A stretch of 64,000 bases of DNA. Origin: Mycolicibacterium sp. 018/SC-01/001 (GTDB lineage: Bacteria; Actinomycetota; Actinomycetes; Mycobacteriales; Mycobacteriaceae). The notes under the pieces are model-generated. The model saw nothing but the letters and a program-made list of their open reading frames with translations, did not search any database and was not told where the DNA came from. The stretch's first letter is position 1, and the number at the start of each line of letters is the position of its first letter. Made by a program: the position numbers and the translations under genes. The stretch covers positions 62,001 to 126,000 of the forward strand of contig NZ_VKAA01000007.1 in the NCBI RefSeq assembly GCF_007096635.1, read 5' to 3'. Positions 1 through 8,785 of this stretch are shown one piece after another.

Positions 1-1282
1 CCTCGAAGTCCGACGTCGAGATCGACGGCGGGCCGAACGACTTCACGCCCTTGATCGTGGTGTTGTTGCTGCCCGCCAGATCGGCCGAGCCGCCCCACAA
101 TTCGGGGAGTTTCGGCGCGACGTCGTTGAGTACCTGCCCGAATGCGGCGCGGGTGGCGACGGCCTTGGAGCCCGGCTCCCAGTAGGTCACATCGGCATCC
201 CAGCCCTCCGGCAGTTCCTGGGCGAGGAGCCGGTCGAGCAGCTTCTTGCGGTCGGGTTCGCGCTCGGCCCACGCATCGAAGCCGGTCTGCCACTTCTCGT
301 GCGCCTCGCGGCCCCGGTCGACCAGCTTGCGGGTGTGCCCGATCACCTCGTCGGTGACCTCGAAGGTCTTGTCCGGGTCGAAGCCCAGGACCTTCTTGGT
401 GGCGGCGATCTCGTCGTCGCCGAGCGCCGAGCCGTGCACGCCGCCGGTGTTCATCTTGTTCGGCGCCGGATAGCCGATGATCGTGCGCAACGCGATGAAC
501 GACGGCTTGTCGGTCACCTTCTTGGCCTCGGCGATGGCCTGCTCGATACCGACGACGTTCTCGCCGCCCTCGACCTCCTGCACGTGCCAGCCGTACGCCC
601 GGTAGCGCGCCGCGACGTCCTCGGACAGCGCGATGTTGGTGTCGTGCTCGATGGAGATCTGGTTCTTGTCGTAGAACACGATCAGGTTGCCCAGCTGCTG
701 GGTGCCGGCCAGCGAGGAGGCCTCGCTGGTCACGCCCTCTTCGATGTCGCCGTCGGAAGCGATGACATAGATGTAGTGGTCGAAGGGGCTCTCACCGGCC
801 GGCGCGTCGGGATCGAAGAGTCCGCGCTCGTAGCGTGACGCCATCGCCATGCCGACCGCCGAGGCCAGGCCCTGCCCCAGGGGGCCGGTGGTGATCTCCA
901 CGCCCTTGGTGTGACGGAACTCGGGGTGGCCCGGCGTCTTGGACTTGAACGTCCGCAGCGCCTCGATGTCGGACAGCTCGAGCCCGAACCCACCGAGGTA
1001 GAGCTGGATGTAGAGCGTGAGGCTGGAGTGCCCGCAGGAGAGCACGAACCGGTCGCGCCCCAACCAGTGCACGTCGCTGGGGTCGTGGCGCATCTGGCGC
1101 TGGAACAGCGTGTAGGCCAGGGGCGCCAGACTCATCGCCGTCCCGGGGTGGCCGTTGCCCACCTTCTGGACGGCGTCGGCGGCCAGCACGCGGACGGTGT
1201 CCACCGCGCGCGAGTCCAGCTCGGTCCAGTCGTCAGGATGGTTCGGTCGGGTCAGCGAAGAGATCTCTTCGAGCGTGGTCAC
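1..1282 (-). CDS. tkt: Transketolase, N-terminal 427 residues (3' end outside window)
   Basis: Thiamine-diphosphate enzyme of the non-oxidative pentose phosphate pathway that moves two-carbon ketol units between sugar phosphates in the cytoplasm. The GTG start at 1282 has AAGGAG a few bases upstream and gives MTTLEEISSLTRP. Visible family motifs are GNGHPGTAMSLAP near residue 43, GPLGQGLASAVGMA, and the cofactor/metal stretch SDGDIEEGVTSE followed by YDKNQISIEHDT. The part present covers the TPP-binding domain and the start of the pyrimidine-binding domain; about 270 residues should lie beyond the window edge. It is divergent from ctaB, as in M. tuberculosis (Rv1449c). Confidence 0.96.
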   Translation of the reverse strand, partial: MTTLEEISSLTRPNHPDDWTELDSRAVDTVRVLAADAVQKVGNGHPGTAMSLAPLAYTLFQRQMRHDPSDVHWLGRDRFVLSCGHSSLTLYIQLYLGGFGLELSDIEALRTFKSKTPGHPEFRHTKGVEITTGPLGQGLASAVGMAMASRYERGLFDPDAPAGESPFDHYIYVIASDGDIEEGVTSEASSLAGTQQLGNLIVFYDKNQISIEHDTNIALSEDVAARYRAYGWHVQEVEGGENVVGIEQAIAEAKKVTDKPSFIALRTIIGYPAPNKMNTGGVHGSALGDDEIAATKKVLGFDPDKTFEVTDEVIGHTRKLVDRGREAHEKWQTGFDAWAEREPDRKKLLDRLLAQELPEGWDADVTYWEPGSKAVATRAAFGQVLNDVAPKLPELWGGSADLAGSNNTTIKGVKSFGPPSISTSDFE

Positions 1283-1329
1283 GAGGCGCACTCCTTGGAC
1301 TTGGTGGGGCGTGTCGATCCGCACCAACC

Positions 1330-1335
1330 ACCCTA
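1330..1335 (-). promoter_or_regulatory. Probable -10 box of tkt (TAGGGT)
   Basis: On the minus strand TAGGGT fits the mycobacterial SigA -10 pattern TAnnnT. It would start a leader of about 40 nt that carries the AAGGAG ribosome site of tkt. The rest of the 188-bp divergent space to ctaB shows only a weak TACCAT at 1430-1435 that could serve ctaB. Confidence 0.4.
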
Positions 1336-1470
1336 GTGCTCACCGACGCCGGGACGCAGGGGTGATACCCGCCGTACCGGGAACCATCCGCAAGCACCCC
1401 GCGAATTTCGGCGACGGCCCCCCGCGGTCTACCATCGCCTGTAGTAGACGCGGCTGAAGGAGTTGGTTGG

Positions 1471-2415
1471 GTGAGGATCCGCGAAGGCGACCTCGTCGGT
1501 GATTCGTCCGACGCCGCGCCGCACGGGTTCAAGACCACCCTGCTCGGCTACCTGGGGCTGACCAAGCCGCGCGTCATCGAGCTCCTGCTCGTCACCACGA
1601 TCCCCGCGATGCTGCTCGCGCATCGCGGCAGCGTCGATCCTCTGCTGATCCTCAACACGATGTTCGGCGGCCTGCTGGCCGCCGCCGGTGCGAATACTTT
1701 GAACTGCGTCGCAGACGCCGACATCGACAAGGTGATGAAACGCACCGAGCGGCGGGCGCTTGCGCGCGCGACGGTGCCCCGCAGTCACGCGTTGGTGTTC
1801 GGCCTCGCGCTGTCGGTCGGCTCGTTCTTCTGGCTGTGGTGGACCACGAACATGCTCTCGGCGCACCTGGCCGGTGCGACCATCGCGTTCTACGTGCTCG
1901 TGTACACGCTGCTGCTGAAGCGGCGGACATCGCAGAACGTGGTGTGGGGCGGGGCCGCCGGCTGCATGCCGGTGATGATCGGCTGGTCGGCGGTGACCGG
2001 CACGATCTCGTGGCCGGCGATCGTGATGTTCCTGATCATCTTCTTCTGGACGCCGCCGCACACCTGGGCGCTCGCGATGCGCTACAAGGAGGACTACAAG
2101 GCCGCCGGCGTGCCGATGCTGCCCGTGGTGGCGACCGAGGTACAGGTCACCAAGCAGATCCTCGTCTACACGTGGCTGACCGTCATCGCGACGCTCTCGC
2201 TGGCGCTGGCGACCGGGTGGCTGTACGCCTCGGTGGCGATCCTGGCCGGCACCTGGTTCCTGGTCATGGCGCATCAGCTCTACGCCGGCGTCCGGCGCGG
2301 CGAGCCGGTCAAGCCGCTGAGGCTGTTCCTGCAGTCCAACAACTACCTCGCGGTCGTGTTCTGTGCGCTGGCCGTCGACTCGGCGCTGGACCTGCCGACC
2401 CTGCTGCACCTGTAG
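1471..2415 (+). CDS. ctaB: Protohaem IX farnesyltransferase (haem O synthase)
   Basis: UbiA-family membrane prenyltransferase that adds a farnesyl group to haem b, making haem O for cytochrome aa3 oxidase. The 314-residue protein has the first Asp motif as N78-x3-D82-x3-D86 and the family stretch [13 protein letters not shown], with about nine hydrophobic helices between. The start is GTG at 1471, preceded by AAGGAG at good spacing. The next enzyme of the pathway, ctaA, lies 3 kb downstream on the other strand, so the haem A route is clustered here as in M. tuberculosis (Rv1451). Confidence 0.96.
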   Translation: MRIREGDLVGDSSDAAPHGFKTTLLGYLGLTKPRVIELLLVTTIPAMLLAHRGSVDPLLILNTMFGGLLAAAGANTLNCVADADIDKVMKRTERRALARATVPRSHALVFGLALSVGSFFWLWWTTNMLSAHLAGATIAFYVLVYTLLLKRRTSQNVVWGGAAGCMPVMIGWSAVTGTISWPAIVMFLIIFFWTPPHTWALAMRYKEDYKAAGVPMLPVVATEVQVTKQILVYTWLTVIATLSLALATGWLYASVAILAGTWFLVMAHQLYAGVRRGEPVKPLRLFLQSNNYLAVVFCALAVDSALDLPTLLHL

Positions 2416-2468
2416 ACCGCGTAACAGCCTCGCAATCCGGGAGGCACGTGCCGGTAGCGCCGCCACCG

Positions 2469-2474
2469 TACGGT
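2469..2474 (+). promoter_or_regulatory. Probable -10 box (TACGGT) of the symporter gene
   Basis: TACGGT ends 9 bp before the ATG at 2484, close to the leaderless spacing repeated in this window. No Shine-Dalgarno sequence is visible. Confidence 0.35.
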
Positions 2475-2483
2475 CTGGCAGCT

Positions 2484-3785
2484 ATGAGGAAAGCCCTGCT
2501 GCATCCCGCTGTCCAGATCGGTGTCGCCGCGATCGCAGGCATCGTCTTCGGCTTGGTCGTCGGTGACTGGGCGGCCAATCTCAAGTTCGTCGGCGACATG
2601 TTCATCCGGCTCATCCAGATGTCGATCGTGCCGCTGGTGATGACCTCGGTCATCGTGGCGACGGGATCGATGACCGGTCAGGGCACCGGTCGGATCGCGG
2701 CGCGCACGTTCTCGTGGATGCTCGGGTTCTCGTTCGTCGCCGCTGTTCTCGGGTGGGGCTTGGCCTCGCTGATCCGGCCCGGCGCCGGCATCGTCTTCGA
2801 CGGCCGGCTCGACCCCGCCCTGCAGGAATCGGCGCAGGAGGCGCTGGGGTGGCAGGACACCCTGCTGAACTTCGTGTCCACCAACATCTTCGACGCGATG
2901 TCGACAGCGACGATGGTGCCGATCATCGTGTTCTCGCTGCTGTTCGGGATCGCGTTGCGCCTGCAGATCACCCGCACCGGTGACGACCGGGTGCTCACCT
3001 TCATCGACCAGGTGCAGCAGATCGTCCTCACGATGATCCGGCTGGTGATGTACGTCGCGCCGATCGGCGTGTTCTGCCTGCTGGCCGCGCTCGCCGGCGA
3101 CATCGGCTTCTCGGTGGTGACGACCGCGTTGAAGTACCTCGGCGCGACGCTGCTGGGGGTGCTGATCCTGTTCGTCGTCTTCGTCGCGGTGGTCACCGTG
3201 CGCACCCGCCTGAACCCGATGCTGTTGCCCGGCAAGCTCGCCGAGCAGACGGCCATCGCGATCACCACCACCAGCTCTGCGGTCACCTTCCCGACGGTGC
3301 TGAAGAACACGATCGAGAAGGTCGGAGTCAGCCAGAAGGTCGCCAACTTCACGCTGTCCGTCGGCCTGACGATGGGTTCTTACGGCGCAGTCCTCAACTA
3401 CGTGATCGTGGTCGTGTTCCTGGCACAGGCAGGCGGCGTGGACCTCAGCGTCGGGCAGATCGTCCTGGGGATCGGGTTGGCGATCCTGCTCAACATGGGC
3501 ACGATCACCGTGCCCGGCGGGTTCCCGGTCGTGGCGATGTTCCTGGCGACGACGCTCGACCTGCCGTTCGCCGCGGTCGGCCTGCTGATCGCGGTCGACT
3601 GGTTCGCCGGGATCTTCCGCACGTTCCTCAACGTCAACGGCGACACGTTCGTCGCGATGCTGGTCGCCGACGCCGACGGTGAGATCGACCGCGAGGTCTA
3701 CAACGGCACCAAGACCGTCACCGCCGAGGACATCGATCTCGCCGAGTACGAGGACGCGATGGCCCGCGCCGACCGCGCCGACTGA
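2484..3785 (+). CDS. Dicarboxylate/amino acid:cation symporter (DAACS family)
   Basis: Secondary transporter that brings in C4-dicarboxylates or acidic amino acids with Na+ or H+. The 433-residue protein opens at ATG (MRKALLHPAVQIG). It shows the family marks: the Ser/Thr-rich hairpin TTTSSAVTFPTVLKN, the following stretch GLTMGSYGAVLNY, and NMGTITVPGGFPVVAMFLATT near the second re-entrant loop. About eight membrane segments are visible and the C-terminus is acidic (AEDIDLAEYEDAMA). GltP and DctA cannot be told apart from sequence alone. M. tuberculosis does not have this gene between ctaB and qor, so it is probably an accessory insertion. Confidence 0.9.
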   Translation: MRKALLHPAVQIGVAAIAGIVFGLVVGDWAANLKFVGDMFIRLIQMSIVPLVMTSVIVATGSMTGQGTGRIAARTFSWMLGFSFVAAVLGWGLASLIRPGAGIVFDGRLDPALQESAQEALGWQDTLLNFVSTNIFDAMSTATMVPIIVFSLLFGIALRLQITRTGDDRVLTFIDQVQQIVLTMIRLVMYVAPIGVFCLLAALAGDIGFSVVTTALKYLGATLLGVLILFVVFVAVVTVRTRLNPMLLPGKLAEQTAIAITTTSSAVTFPTVLKNTIEKVGVSQKVANFTLSVGLTMGSYGAVLNYVIVVVFLAQAGGVDLSVGQIVLGIGLAILLNMGTITVPGGFPVVAMFLATTLDLPFAAVGLLIAVDWFAGIFRTFLNVNGDTFVAMLVADADGEIDREVYNGTKTVTAEDIDLAEYEDAMARADRAD

Positions 3786-3794
3786 GCGGCGGCG

Positions 3795-4772
3795 CTACTC
3801 GGGGATCAACACCACCGATCCGACGGTCTTGCGGCCCTGCAGGTCGCGGTGGGCCTGCGCGGCGTCGGCCAGCGCATAGCGGTTGCTCACGGTCACGTTG
3901 AGTGTGCCGTCGGCGATGGCGCTGAGCAGTTCGCCTGCGCGCCAGGAGAATTCGTCGGAGGTGCGGGTGTAGTGGGCCAGGGTGGGCCGTGTCAGGAACA
4001 CCGAGCCGGCGGCGTTGAGGCGTTGCGGATCGAAGGGCGGCACCGGACCGCTGGCCGCTCCGAACAGTGCCAGTGTGCCGCGCACTGCGAGGCTGGCCAG
4101 GCTCGCATCGAACGTCGAGGCGCCGACTCCGTCGTAGACCGCCTGGACGCCGTGGCCGTCGGTCAGCTCGCGGACCCGCGCCCCGAACTCCTGAGCATCG
4201 TCGGGGTAGTCGAGCACCTCGACCGCGCCGGCCTGCCGGGACAGCTCGGCCTTGTCCGGCGTGGAGACGGTGGTGATCACCGACGTGGCCTTGCTCGTGG
4301 CCCACTGCGTCAGGATCAGGCCCACGCCGCCGGCACCCGCATGGACCAGCACGGTGTCGCCCTGCTGGATCGGGTACGTCGACGTGATCAGGTAGTGCGC
4401 CGTCATGCCCTTGAGCAGTGCGGAGGCCGCGACGTCGGCTGCCACGCCCTCGGGGACGTAGGCGACGAAGTCCGCGGGCGCCAGGCAGTAATCGGCGTAG
4501 GCGCCGAGGGCCTGTGCGGTCACGACGCGGTCGCCGACGTTGAGGGCGGCCACCTCGTCGCCGACCGCCGCGATCGTGCCGCACACCTCGGTGCCGACGA
4601 CGAACGGCAGCTCACGCGGATACAACCCCGAGCGGAAGTACGTGTCGATGAAGTTCACGCCGATCGCCTCGGCCTTGATCAGCACCTGGTCGGGTCCCGG
4701 TGTGGGCCGCGACTTCTCGACGTAGGACAGAACTTCCGGCCCGCCGGTCTCGGCGACTTCGATGGCGTACAT
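3795..4772 (-). CDS. qor: NADPH:quinone oxidoreductase, zinc-independent MDR family
   Basis: Medium-chain dehydrogenase/reductase that reduces quinones with NADPH. The 325-residue form starts at MYAIEVAETGGPEVL. It has the GroES-like domain at the N-terminus (NFIDTYFRSGLYP, VGTEVCGTIAAVGDEVAALNVGDRV) and the nucleotide-binding motif HAGAGGVGLILTQWA. The zinc ligands of alcohol dehydrogenases are absent, as expected for QOR. In-frame ATGs 6 and 7 codons upstream exist, but MYAIEV matches the usual family start. Its start codon lies only 10 bp from that of the divergent ATP-grasp gene. Orthologue of Rv1454c. Confidence 0.92.
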   Translation of the reverse strand: MYAIEVAETGGPEVLSYVEKSRPTPGPDQVLIKAEAIGVNFIDTYFRSGLYPRELPFVVGTEVCGTIAAVGDEVAALNVGDRVVTAQALGAYADYCLAPADFVAYVPEGVAADVAASALLKGMTAHYLITSTYPIQQGDTVLVHAGAGGVGLILTQWATSKATSVITTVSTPDKAELSRQAGAVEVLDYPDDAQEFGARVRELTDGHGVQAVYDGVGASTFDASLASLAVRGTLALFGAASGPVPPFDPQRLNAAGSVFLTRPTLAHYTRTSDEFSWRAGELLSAIADGTLNVTVSNRYALADAAQAHRDLQGRKTVGSVVLIPE

Positions 4773-4782
4773 AGGTGACATC

Positions 4783-5730
4783 ATGCCCGTCATGAAGCTC
4801 GCCCGTCCCGACCTGTTCCATCCGCGCATCGTGCTCGCGGCATGCCCCGCGCTGCCCGACGGTGACGGTGACGACGCCGCACTGGTGGATGCGCTGCGGA
4901 CGCAGGGTCTGCACGCGCGCTGGCTGTCGTGGGACGACCCGGCGACGCTGGAGGCCGACGTGGTGATCCTGCGCGCGACATGGGATTACACCGAGCGGTT
5001 GCCCGAGTTCCTCGCGTGGACGCGGCGGGTGCCGAGGCTGCTCAACGGGCCCGATGTGGTCGCCTGGAGCACCGACAAGCGCTACCTGGCCGATCTCGCC
5101 GCCGCAGGTGTGGCGATAGTGCCCACGGCGTTCTTCGCCCCAGGGGAGCGCGTGACCATCCCGCAGGGTGAGGTCGTCGTCAAGCCGGCGGTCGGCGCCG
5201 GATCGGTGGGGGCGATGCGCTTCGGTGACGCCGAAGCGGCGCTCGCACATGCGGCCGTGCTGCACGCCGAGGGGCAGACGGTGCTGGTGCAGCCCTACGA
5301 CGCTCGGGTGGCCGACGGGGAGACCGCGCTGGTCTTCCTGCGCGGTGAGCCGTCGCACGCGTTCACGAAGGGTCCGATGCTGCCCGGCCCCGGTCAACCG
5401 CCGGTGCTCGATCCGTCGGGCACCTATGCCGAGGAGCGCCTCGAACCCGCCGATCCCGACGTCGAGTCGTGGGATCTCGGCCACGCCGCGCTGGCCGCCG
5501 CGGCGGCGCACCTGGGCATCGCGGTCACCGACCTGCTGTACGCGCGGGTCGACGTGATCGGCGACGGAGCGGCATCGGCACTGCTGGAACTGGAGTTGGT
5601 CGAACCGTCGCTGGGGTGGCGCCAGCTCGACGATGCCGCTCGGGAGCGCCAGCAGCGCCGGTTCGCCCTGGCGGTCCGGTCAGCTCTCGACGAGCTCGGC
5701 CTGGGTCCGTTCGCGCATCGCCGCCCATAG
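4783..5730 (+). CDS. ATP-grasp domain protein (RimK-like; Rv1455-type)
   Basis: A 315-residue protein with an ATP-grasp fold of the RimK/DcsG kind. The visible parts are a pre-ATP-grasp N-terminal domain (RIVLAACPALPDGDGDD), a central region with VVVKPAVGAGSVGAMRF (the lysine and Gly-rich loop that hold ATP), and a C-terminal ELELVEPSLGWRQLD, where Glu residues usually bind Mg2+. Such enzymes join a carboxylate to an amine or thiol through an acyl-phosphate; the substrate is unknown. ATG at 4783 or 4792 are both possible starts. Its last 51 bp overlap ctaA tail to tail. Confidence 0.8.
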   Translation: MPVMKLARPDLFHPRIVLAACPALPDGDGDDAALVDALRTQGLHARWLSWDDPATLEADVVILRATWDYTERLPEFLAWTRRVPRLLNGPDVVAWSTDKRYLADLAAAGVAIVPTAFFAPGERVTIPQGEVVVKPAVGAGSVGAMRFGDAEAALAHAAVLHAEGQTVLVQPYDARVADGETALVFLRGEPSHAFTKGPMLPGPGQPPVLDPSGTYAEERLEPADPDVESWDLGHAALAAAAAHLGIAVTDLLYARVDVIGDGAASALLELELVEPSLGWRQLDDAARERQQRRFALAVRSALDELGLGPFAHRRP

Positions 5731-6648
5731 CGCGGCCGTCGCCGCGGTGCACGCCGCGGCTCCCGCGACGTGGAAGGCCACCAGCACGGCCGGCACGCCG
5801 GTCGCGAACTGCACCGCACCGAGCAGGCCCTGCGCGGCGACCAGCACGACCAGCACGCGCAGCCGACGTATCAGCGGCGCACCCGCGCCGGTGGCGATCA
5901 GTCCGAAGCCGAGCCCGACGACGAGCGCCAGGTACGCCACCAGCAGCGACGAGTGCAGGTGCACGAGCGTGGTGATCTCGACCTCCAGCCGGGGCACCGG
6001 ACGGTCGATGCTCTTGTCGCCGGCGTGCGGGCCGGCGCCGGTCACCATCGTGCCGGTGACCAGGACCGCGGACAGCGCCACCGCCGACAGGGCGGTGAGC
6101 TGGCGCAGCGCTCGCGGAGCGCGCGACACGGACACGCCCTCATCGGGCTGGCCGATCTTGACGAAGAGCAGCACCGACAGCCACACCATCAGCATCGAGG
6201 CGATCAGGTGCACCGCCACGGTCCACCACAGCAGCCCGGTGAGCACGGTGATGCCGCCGATGACGGCCTGCAGCACCGTCGACGCCGGCATCAGCCAGGC
6301 GTAGACCAGCACCTCGCGCCGGCGCCGGGCACGGGTCACGACGATGACGGCGGCCGCCGCGGTGAGCACGACGAGGAACGTGATCAGCCGGTTGCCGAAC
6401 TCGACAGCCTGGTGGATGACGGGGACCTCGGCGTGCGGGACGGGGGTGAAGCTCCCCGGGAAGCACTGGGGCCAGGTCGGGCAGCCCAGGCCGGAGGCGG
6501 TGACGCGGACGATGGCCCCGGTGACGGCGATGCCGCCCTGGGTGAGGATCACCGCGGCGGCGACGATGCGCTGCACGCGCAGGCTGGGTTCGGGAAGCAG
6601 GTCGACGAGCCGCACGAACAGTCGTGGCAGGAGTCGTCCGCTGGGCAC
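5680..6648 (-). CDS. ctaA: Haem A synthase (CtaA/COX15)
   Basis: Eight-helix membrane enzyme that oxidises the C8 methyl group of haem O to make haem A for cytochrome c oxidase. The 322-residue sequence shows the conserved segments TASGLGCPTWPQCFPG (the extracytoplasmic cysteine pair) and IHQAVEFGNRLITF, with later haem-ligand histidines in HLIASMLMVW and LVHLHSSLLVAY. The start is GTG at 6648, six bases after a TACCAT -10 box, so it is probably leaderless. The 3' end overlaps the convergent ATP-grasp gene. Equivalent of Rv1456c. Confidence 0.93.
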   Translation of the reverse strand: MPSGRLLPRLFVRLVDLLPEPSLRVQRIVAAAVILTQGGIAVTGAIVRVTASGLGCPTWPQCFPGSFTPVPHAEVPVIHQAVEFGNRLITFLVVLTAAAAVIVVTRARRRREVLVYAWLMPASTVLQAVIGGITVLTGLLWWTVAVHLIASMLMVWLSVLLFVKIGQPDEGVSVSRAPRALRQLTALSAVALSAVLVTGTMVTGAGPHAGDKSIDRPVPRLEVEITTLVHLHSSLLVAYLALVVGLGFGLIATGAGAPLIRRLRVLVVLVAAQGLLGAVQFATGVPAVLVAFHVAGAAACTAATAALWAAMRERTQAELVES

Positions 6649-6654
6649 CCTGCG

Positions 6655-6660
6655 ATGGTA
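6655..6660 (-). promoter_or_regulatory. Leaderless -10 box of ctaA (TACCAT)
   Basis: TACCAT on the minus strand is followed by 6 bp and then the ctaA GTG. The spacing would place transcription start at the start codon. Confidence 0.5.
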
Positions 6661-6672
6661 GATGCCGGGTAA

Positions 6673-7263
6673 CTACCGCCCGTAGTAGGGGCGTGTGACC
6701 GGAACGAGCACCTCGTCGACGAGGTCGGTCACCAGGCGATCGTCGATGGGGTCGCCCGTGATCAGCAGGTGATGCCACAGCACGCTCTGGCCGAGTTGGC
6801 GGACGAGGTCGACGGGGACGTCCGGGCGGACGTCGCCGCGAGCGATGCCGCGCTGCACCAGGGCGGTCATCTCGTCCTTGCGGGCGCCGATGACATCCGT
6901 GCGGAACGACTCGGACAGCTCTGGATCCGCGCCCATCGCCATCACGATGGAGCGCATCAGCGGGCCCTGGTCGCCGGCGAACAGGGCCGCCCAGCCGCGC
7001 AGGACCGCGAGCATGTCGCCGCGGAAGCTCCCGGTGTCCTCGGTCGGGATCGACAAGGCCGCAATCGAGATCAGGGTGTCGCGCAGCAGTACATGCCGGT
7101 CCGGCCAGCGCCGGTACAGCACGGGCTTGCTGGTCCGGGCGGCCGCAGCGACTGCGTCCATCGTGACGCCGTCGGGTCCGCGTGCCGCGAGGATGTCGAG
7201 CACCGCCGCGCGGATCGCGGCGTCCAGTTCAGCACCGTGCCTGCGGGTAGTGGTCAAGATCAC
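6673..7263 (-). CDS. TetR-family repressor next to the PhlG-like gene
   Basis: About 196 residues. The N-terminal TetR helix-turn-helix is clear: a helix AIRAAVLDILAARG, then VTMDAVAAAARTSKPVLYRRWPDRHVLL. The C-terminal ligand domain is of the TetR_C_11-like type, usual in mycobacteria. I place the start at GTG 7263 because GGAGAAGAGG lies just upstream; a TTG at 7278 and another at 7257 are alternatives. It is divergent from the PhlG-like hydrolase, and this arrangement suggests that it represses that gene in response to an aromatic ligand (inference). Confidence 0.85.
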   Translation of the reverse strand: MILTTTRRHGAELDAAIRAAVLDILAARGPDGVTMDAVAAAARTSKPVLYRRWPDRHVLLRDTLISIAALSIPTEDTGSFRGDMLAVLRGWAALFAGDQGPLMRSIVMAMGADPELSESFRTDVIGARKDEMTALVQRGIARGDVRPDVPVDLVRQLGQSVLWHHLLITGDPIDDRLVTDLVDEVLVPVTRPYYGR

Positions 7264-7289
7264 CCACCTCTTCTCCAAGAAACCTTCCC

Positions 7290-7343
7290 GTATCTTATGC
7301 GCCTACCGTACCGTCGATCGTGTAACAAACGAAACAGTATCTT
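7290..7343. promoter_or_regulatory. Divergent control region with two GTATCTT repeats
   Basis: GTATCTT occurs at 7290-7296 and again at 7337-7343. Read on the minus strand, the first gives TAAGAT, a good -10 box about 20 bp before the TetR ribosome site. The second gives TATCTT just before the GGAGGA of the PhlG-like gene. The repeats may be promoter elements, operator half-sites or both. Confidence 0.35.
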
Positions 7344-7353
7344 GGAGGATTGG

Positions 7354-7989
7354 ATGACGAAGTCGGGGTTCCCGTGCGGGTTCCCAGCCGACCTACCCCT
7401 GGTCTATCCCATGCGGGCGGTGCAATCGGCGTCGGTGCGGTTCAGCGATCACGCCCACGGACGCCGCAGGATCACGATCACCCACCAGCCGCTCGCGGAG
7501 GTGACGCCGGCGATGCTGCTCGACTGGTTCACCCACCTCGGCGAGACGATGACCTACTGCGGTCAGACGGTCGATCGCTACCACGCCTGGCACCCGACCG
7601 ATCACATCCGCTGGGAGCTGTGGCGCCCGGCGCCGGGCGGCGGAGCGGCCGAGGGCGCCCGGTTCCACATCGTCGAGGCGTTCGGCGCGCGGCCGGAATT
7701 CACCGTCGACGTCGTAGACCGCGTCGAGAAGCTCGACGAAACCGGTATCCGGCTCGTCCAGCGGATGGCCGGCGTCCCGGTCTTCGTACTCGAACACACC
7801 TGGTCGTCAGGTGTGGAGGGCACCCACTACGTGTCGGTGATGGACATCGGTGCGCGCAGCGCGCTGATGGCGCCGGTCAACGCCGTGCTGAGGCGGCGGT
7901 TCCCCCCGGCGATGGTCGAGGCGTGGGTGCGGCACAACATCGAGGAAGTGGGCAGGTTGGAGCATCTGCTGCCGGCGTTGGTCAGGTGA
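7354..7989 (+). CDS. DAPG hydrolase (PhlG)-like metalloenzyme
   Basis: A 211-residue protein that resembles 2,4-diacetylphloroglucinol hydrolase PhlG, a zinc enzyme that cuts a carbon-carbon bond between an aromatic ring and an acetyl group. Candidate metal ligands appear in family order: a His in HAWHPTDH (H77-H84), E108 in FHIVEAF, and H194 and E198 in RHNIEEVG, like the H-x3-E pair of PhlG. It is shorter than PhlG (about 295 residues) at the N-terminus. Start ATG 7354 follows GGAGGA. The divergent TetR gene mirrors PhlG control in Pseudomonas. The substrate is unknown; the family call rests on motifs only. Confidence 0.7.
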   Translation: MTKSGFPCGFPADLPLVYPMRAVQSASVRFSDHAHGRRRITITHQPLAEVTPAMLLDWFTHLGETMTYCGQTVDRYHAWHPTDHIRWELWRPAPGGGAAEGARFHIVEAFGARPEFTVDVVDRVEKLDETGIRLVQRMAGVPVFVLEHTWSSGVEGTHYVSVMDIGARSALMAPVNAVLRRRFPPAMVEAWVRHNIEEVGRLEHLLPALVR

Positions 7990-8785
7990 AGCGGAACCAG
8001 CGCTGTGCGCACACCGCCGCGACCGCACCCCAGACCGCCAGCACCGCGAGGCCGAACCAGTCGACGGACAGGGTCATCGCCTGCGACAGCGCCTCGGTCA
8101 GCGCCCCCGACGGCGTCAACCGCGCGACCCACTGCACCGCGGCGGGCACGATGCCGCCGTCACTGCCGCCCTCGACCGTCAGCGCGCCGACACCGGCGAA
8201 GACGAACCACATCAGGTTCGCGACGGCCAGCACGATCTCCGCGCGCAGGGTGCCGCCGAGCAGCAGGCCCAGCGACGCGAACACCGCGGTGCCGAGCGCG
8301 ATGATCACGGCCCCCAACGCGAGGCCGGCGACCGCAGGCCGCCATCCGAGTGCGATACCGATGGCGCCCAGCAGGATCGACTGCAGGAACACCACGGTCA
8401 CGACGGCGAGCGACTTGCCGGCGATGATGCCCCACACCGGTAGCGCGGTGGCGCCGAGCCGCTTCAGCGCGCCGTAGCGCCGGTCGAAGGCCACCGCGAT
8501 CGCCTGCCCGGTGAACGCGGTCGAGATGATCGCCAGGGCCATGATCGCCGGGGTGAACGTTCCGGCGCGGTCCGGACCGAACGAGCCCAGCGGCAGCAGC
8601 GTCAACCCGACGAGCAGCGTGATCGGGATGAACATCGTCAGCAGCAGCTGCTCGCCGTTGCGCAGCAGCAGGCGCAGCTCCAGCCCGTACTGGGCGGCCA
8701 GCATGCGCGGGACGGGCGCGGGCCGGGGGTCGGGGGAGAAGGTGCCCTCGGCGAAGCGGTTCGGTGTGCTCCCCGGTGTGCTCAC
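7982..8785 (-). CDS. ABC transporter permease (Rv1457c-type)
   Basis: A 267-residue membrane subunit of the ABC-2 type with six predicted helices (for example LLLTMFIPITLLVGLTLLPLG, cut here to its core, and AIMALAIISTAFTGQAIAVAF). The motif FDRRYGALKRLGATALP is the cytoplasmic coupling segment usual for drug or lipid exporters. Its GTG start overlaps the stop codon of the ATPase gene by 4 bp (GTGA), so the two are translationally coupled. It overlaps the convergent PhlG-like gene by 8 bp. The substrate is unknown; its fixed position behind mptB suggests envelope lipid or glycan export. Confidence 0.88.
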   Translation of the reverse strand: MSTPGSTPNRFAEGTFSPDPRPAPVPRMLAAQYGLELRLLLRNGEQLLLTMFIPITLLVGLTLLPLGSFGPDRAGTFTPAIMALAIISTAFTGQAIAVAFDRRYGALKRLGATALPVWGIIAGKSLAVVTVVFLQSILLGAIGIALGWRPAVAGLALGAVIIALGTAVFASLGLLLGGTLRAEIVLAVANLMWFVFAGVGALTVEGGSDGGIVPAAVQWVARLTPSGALTEALSQAMTLSVDWFGLAVLAVWGAVAAVCAQRWFRFT

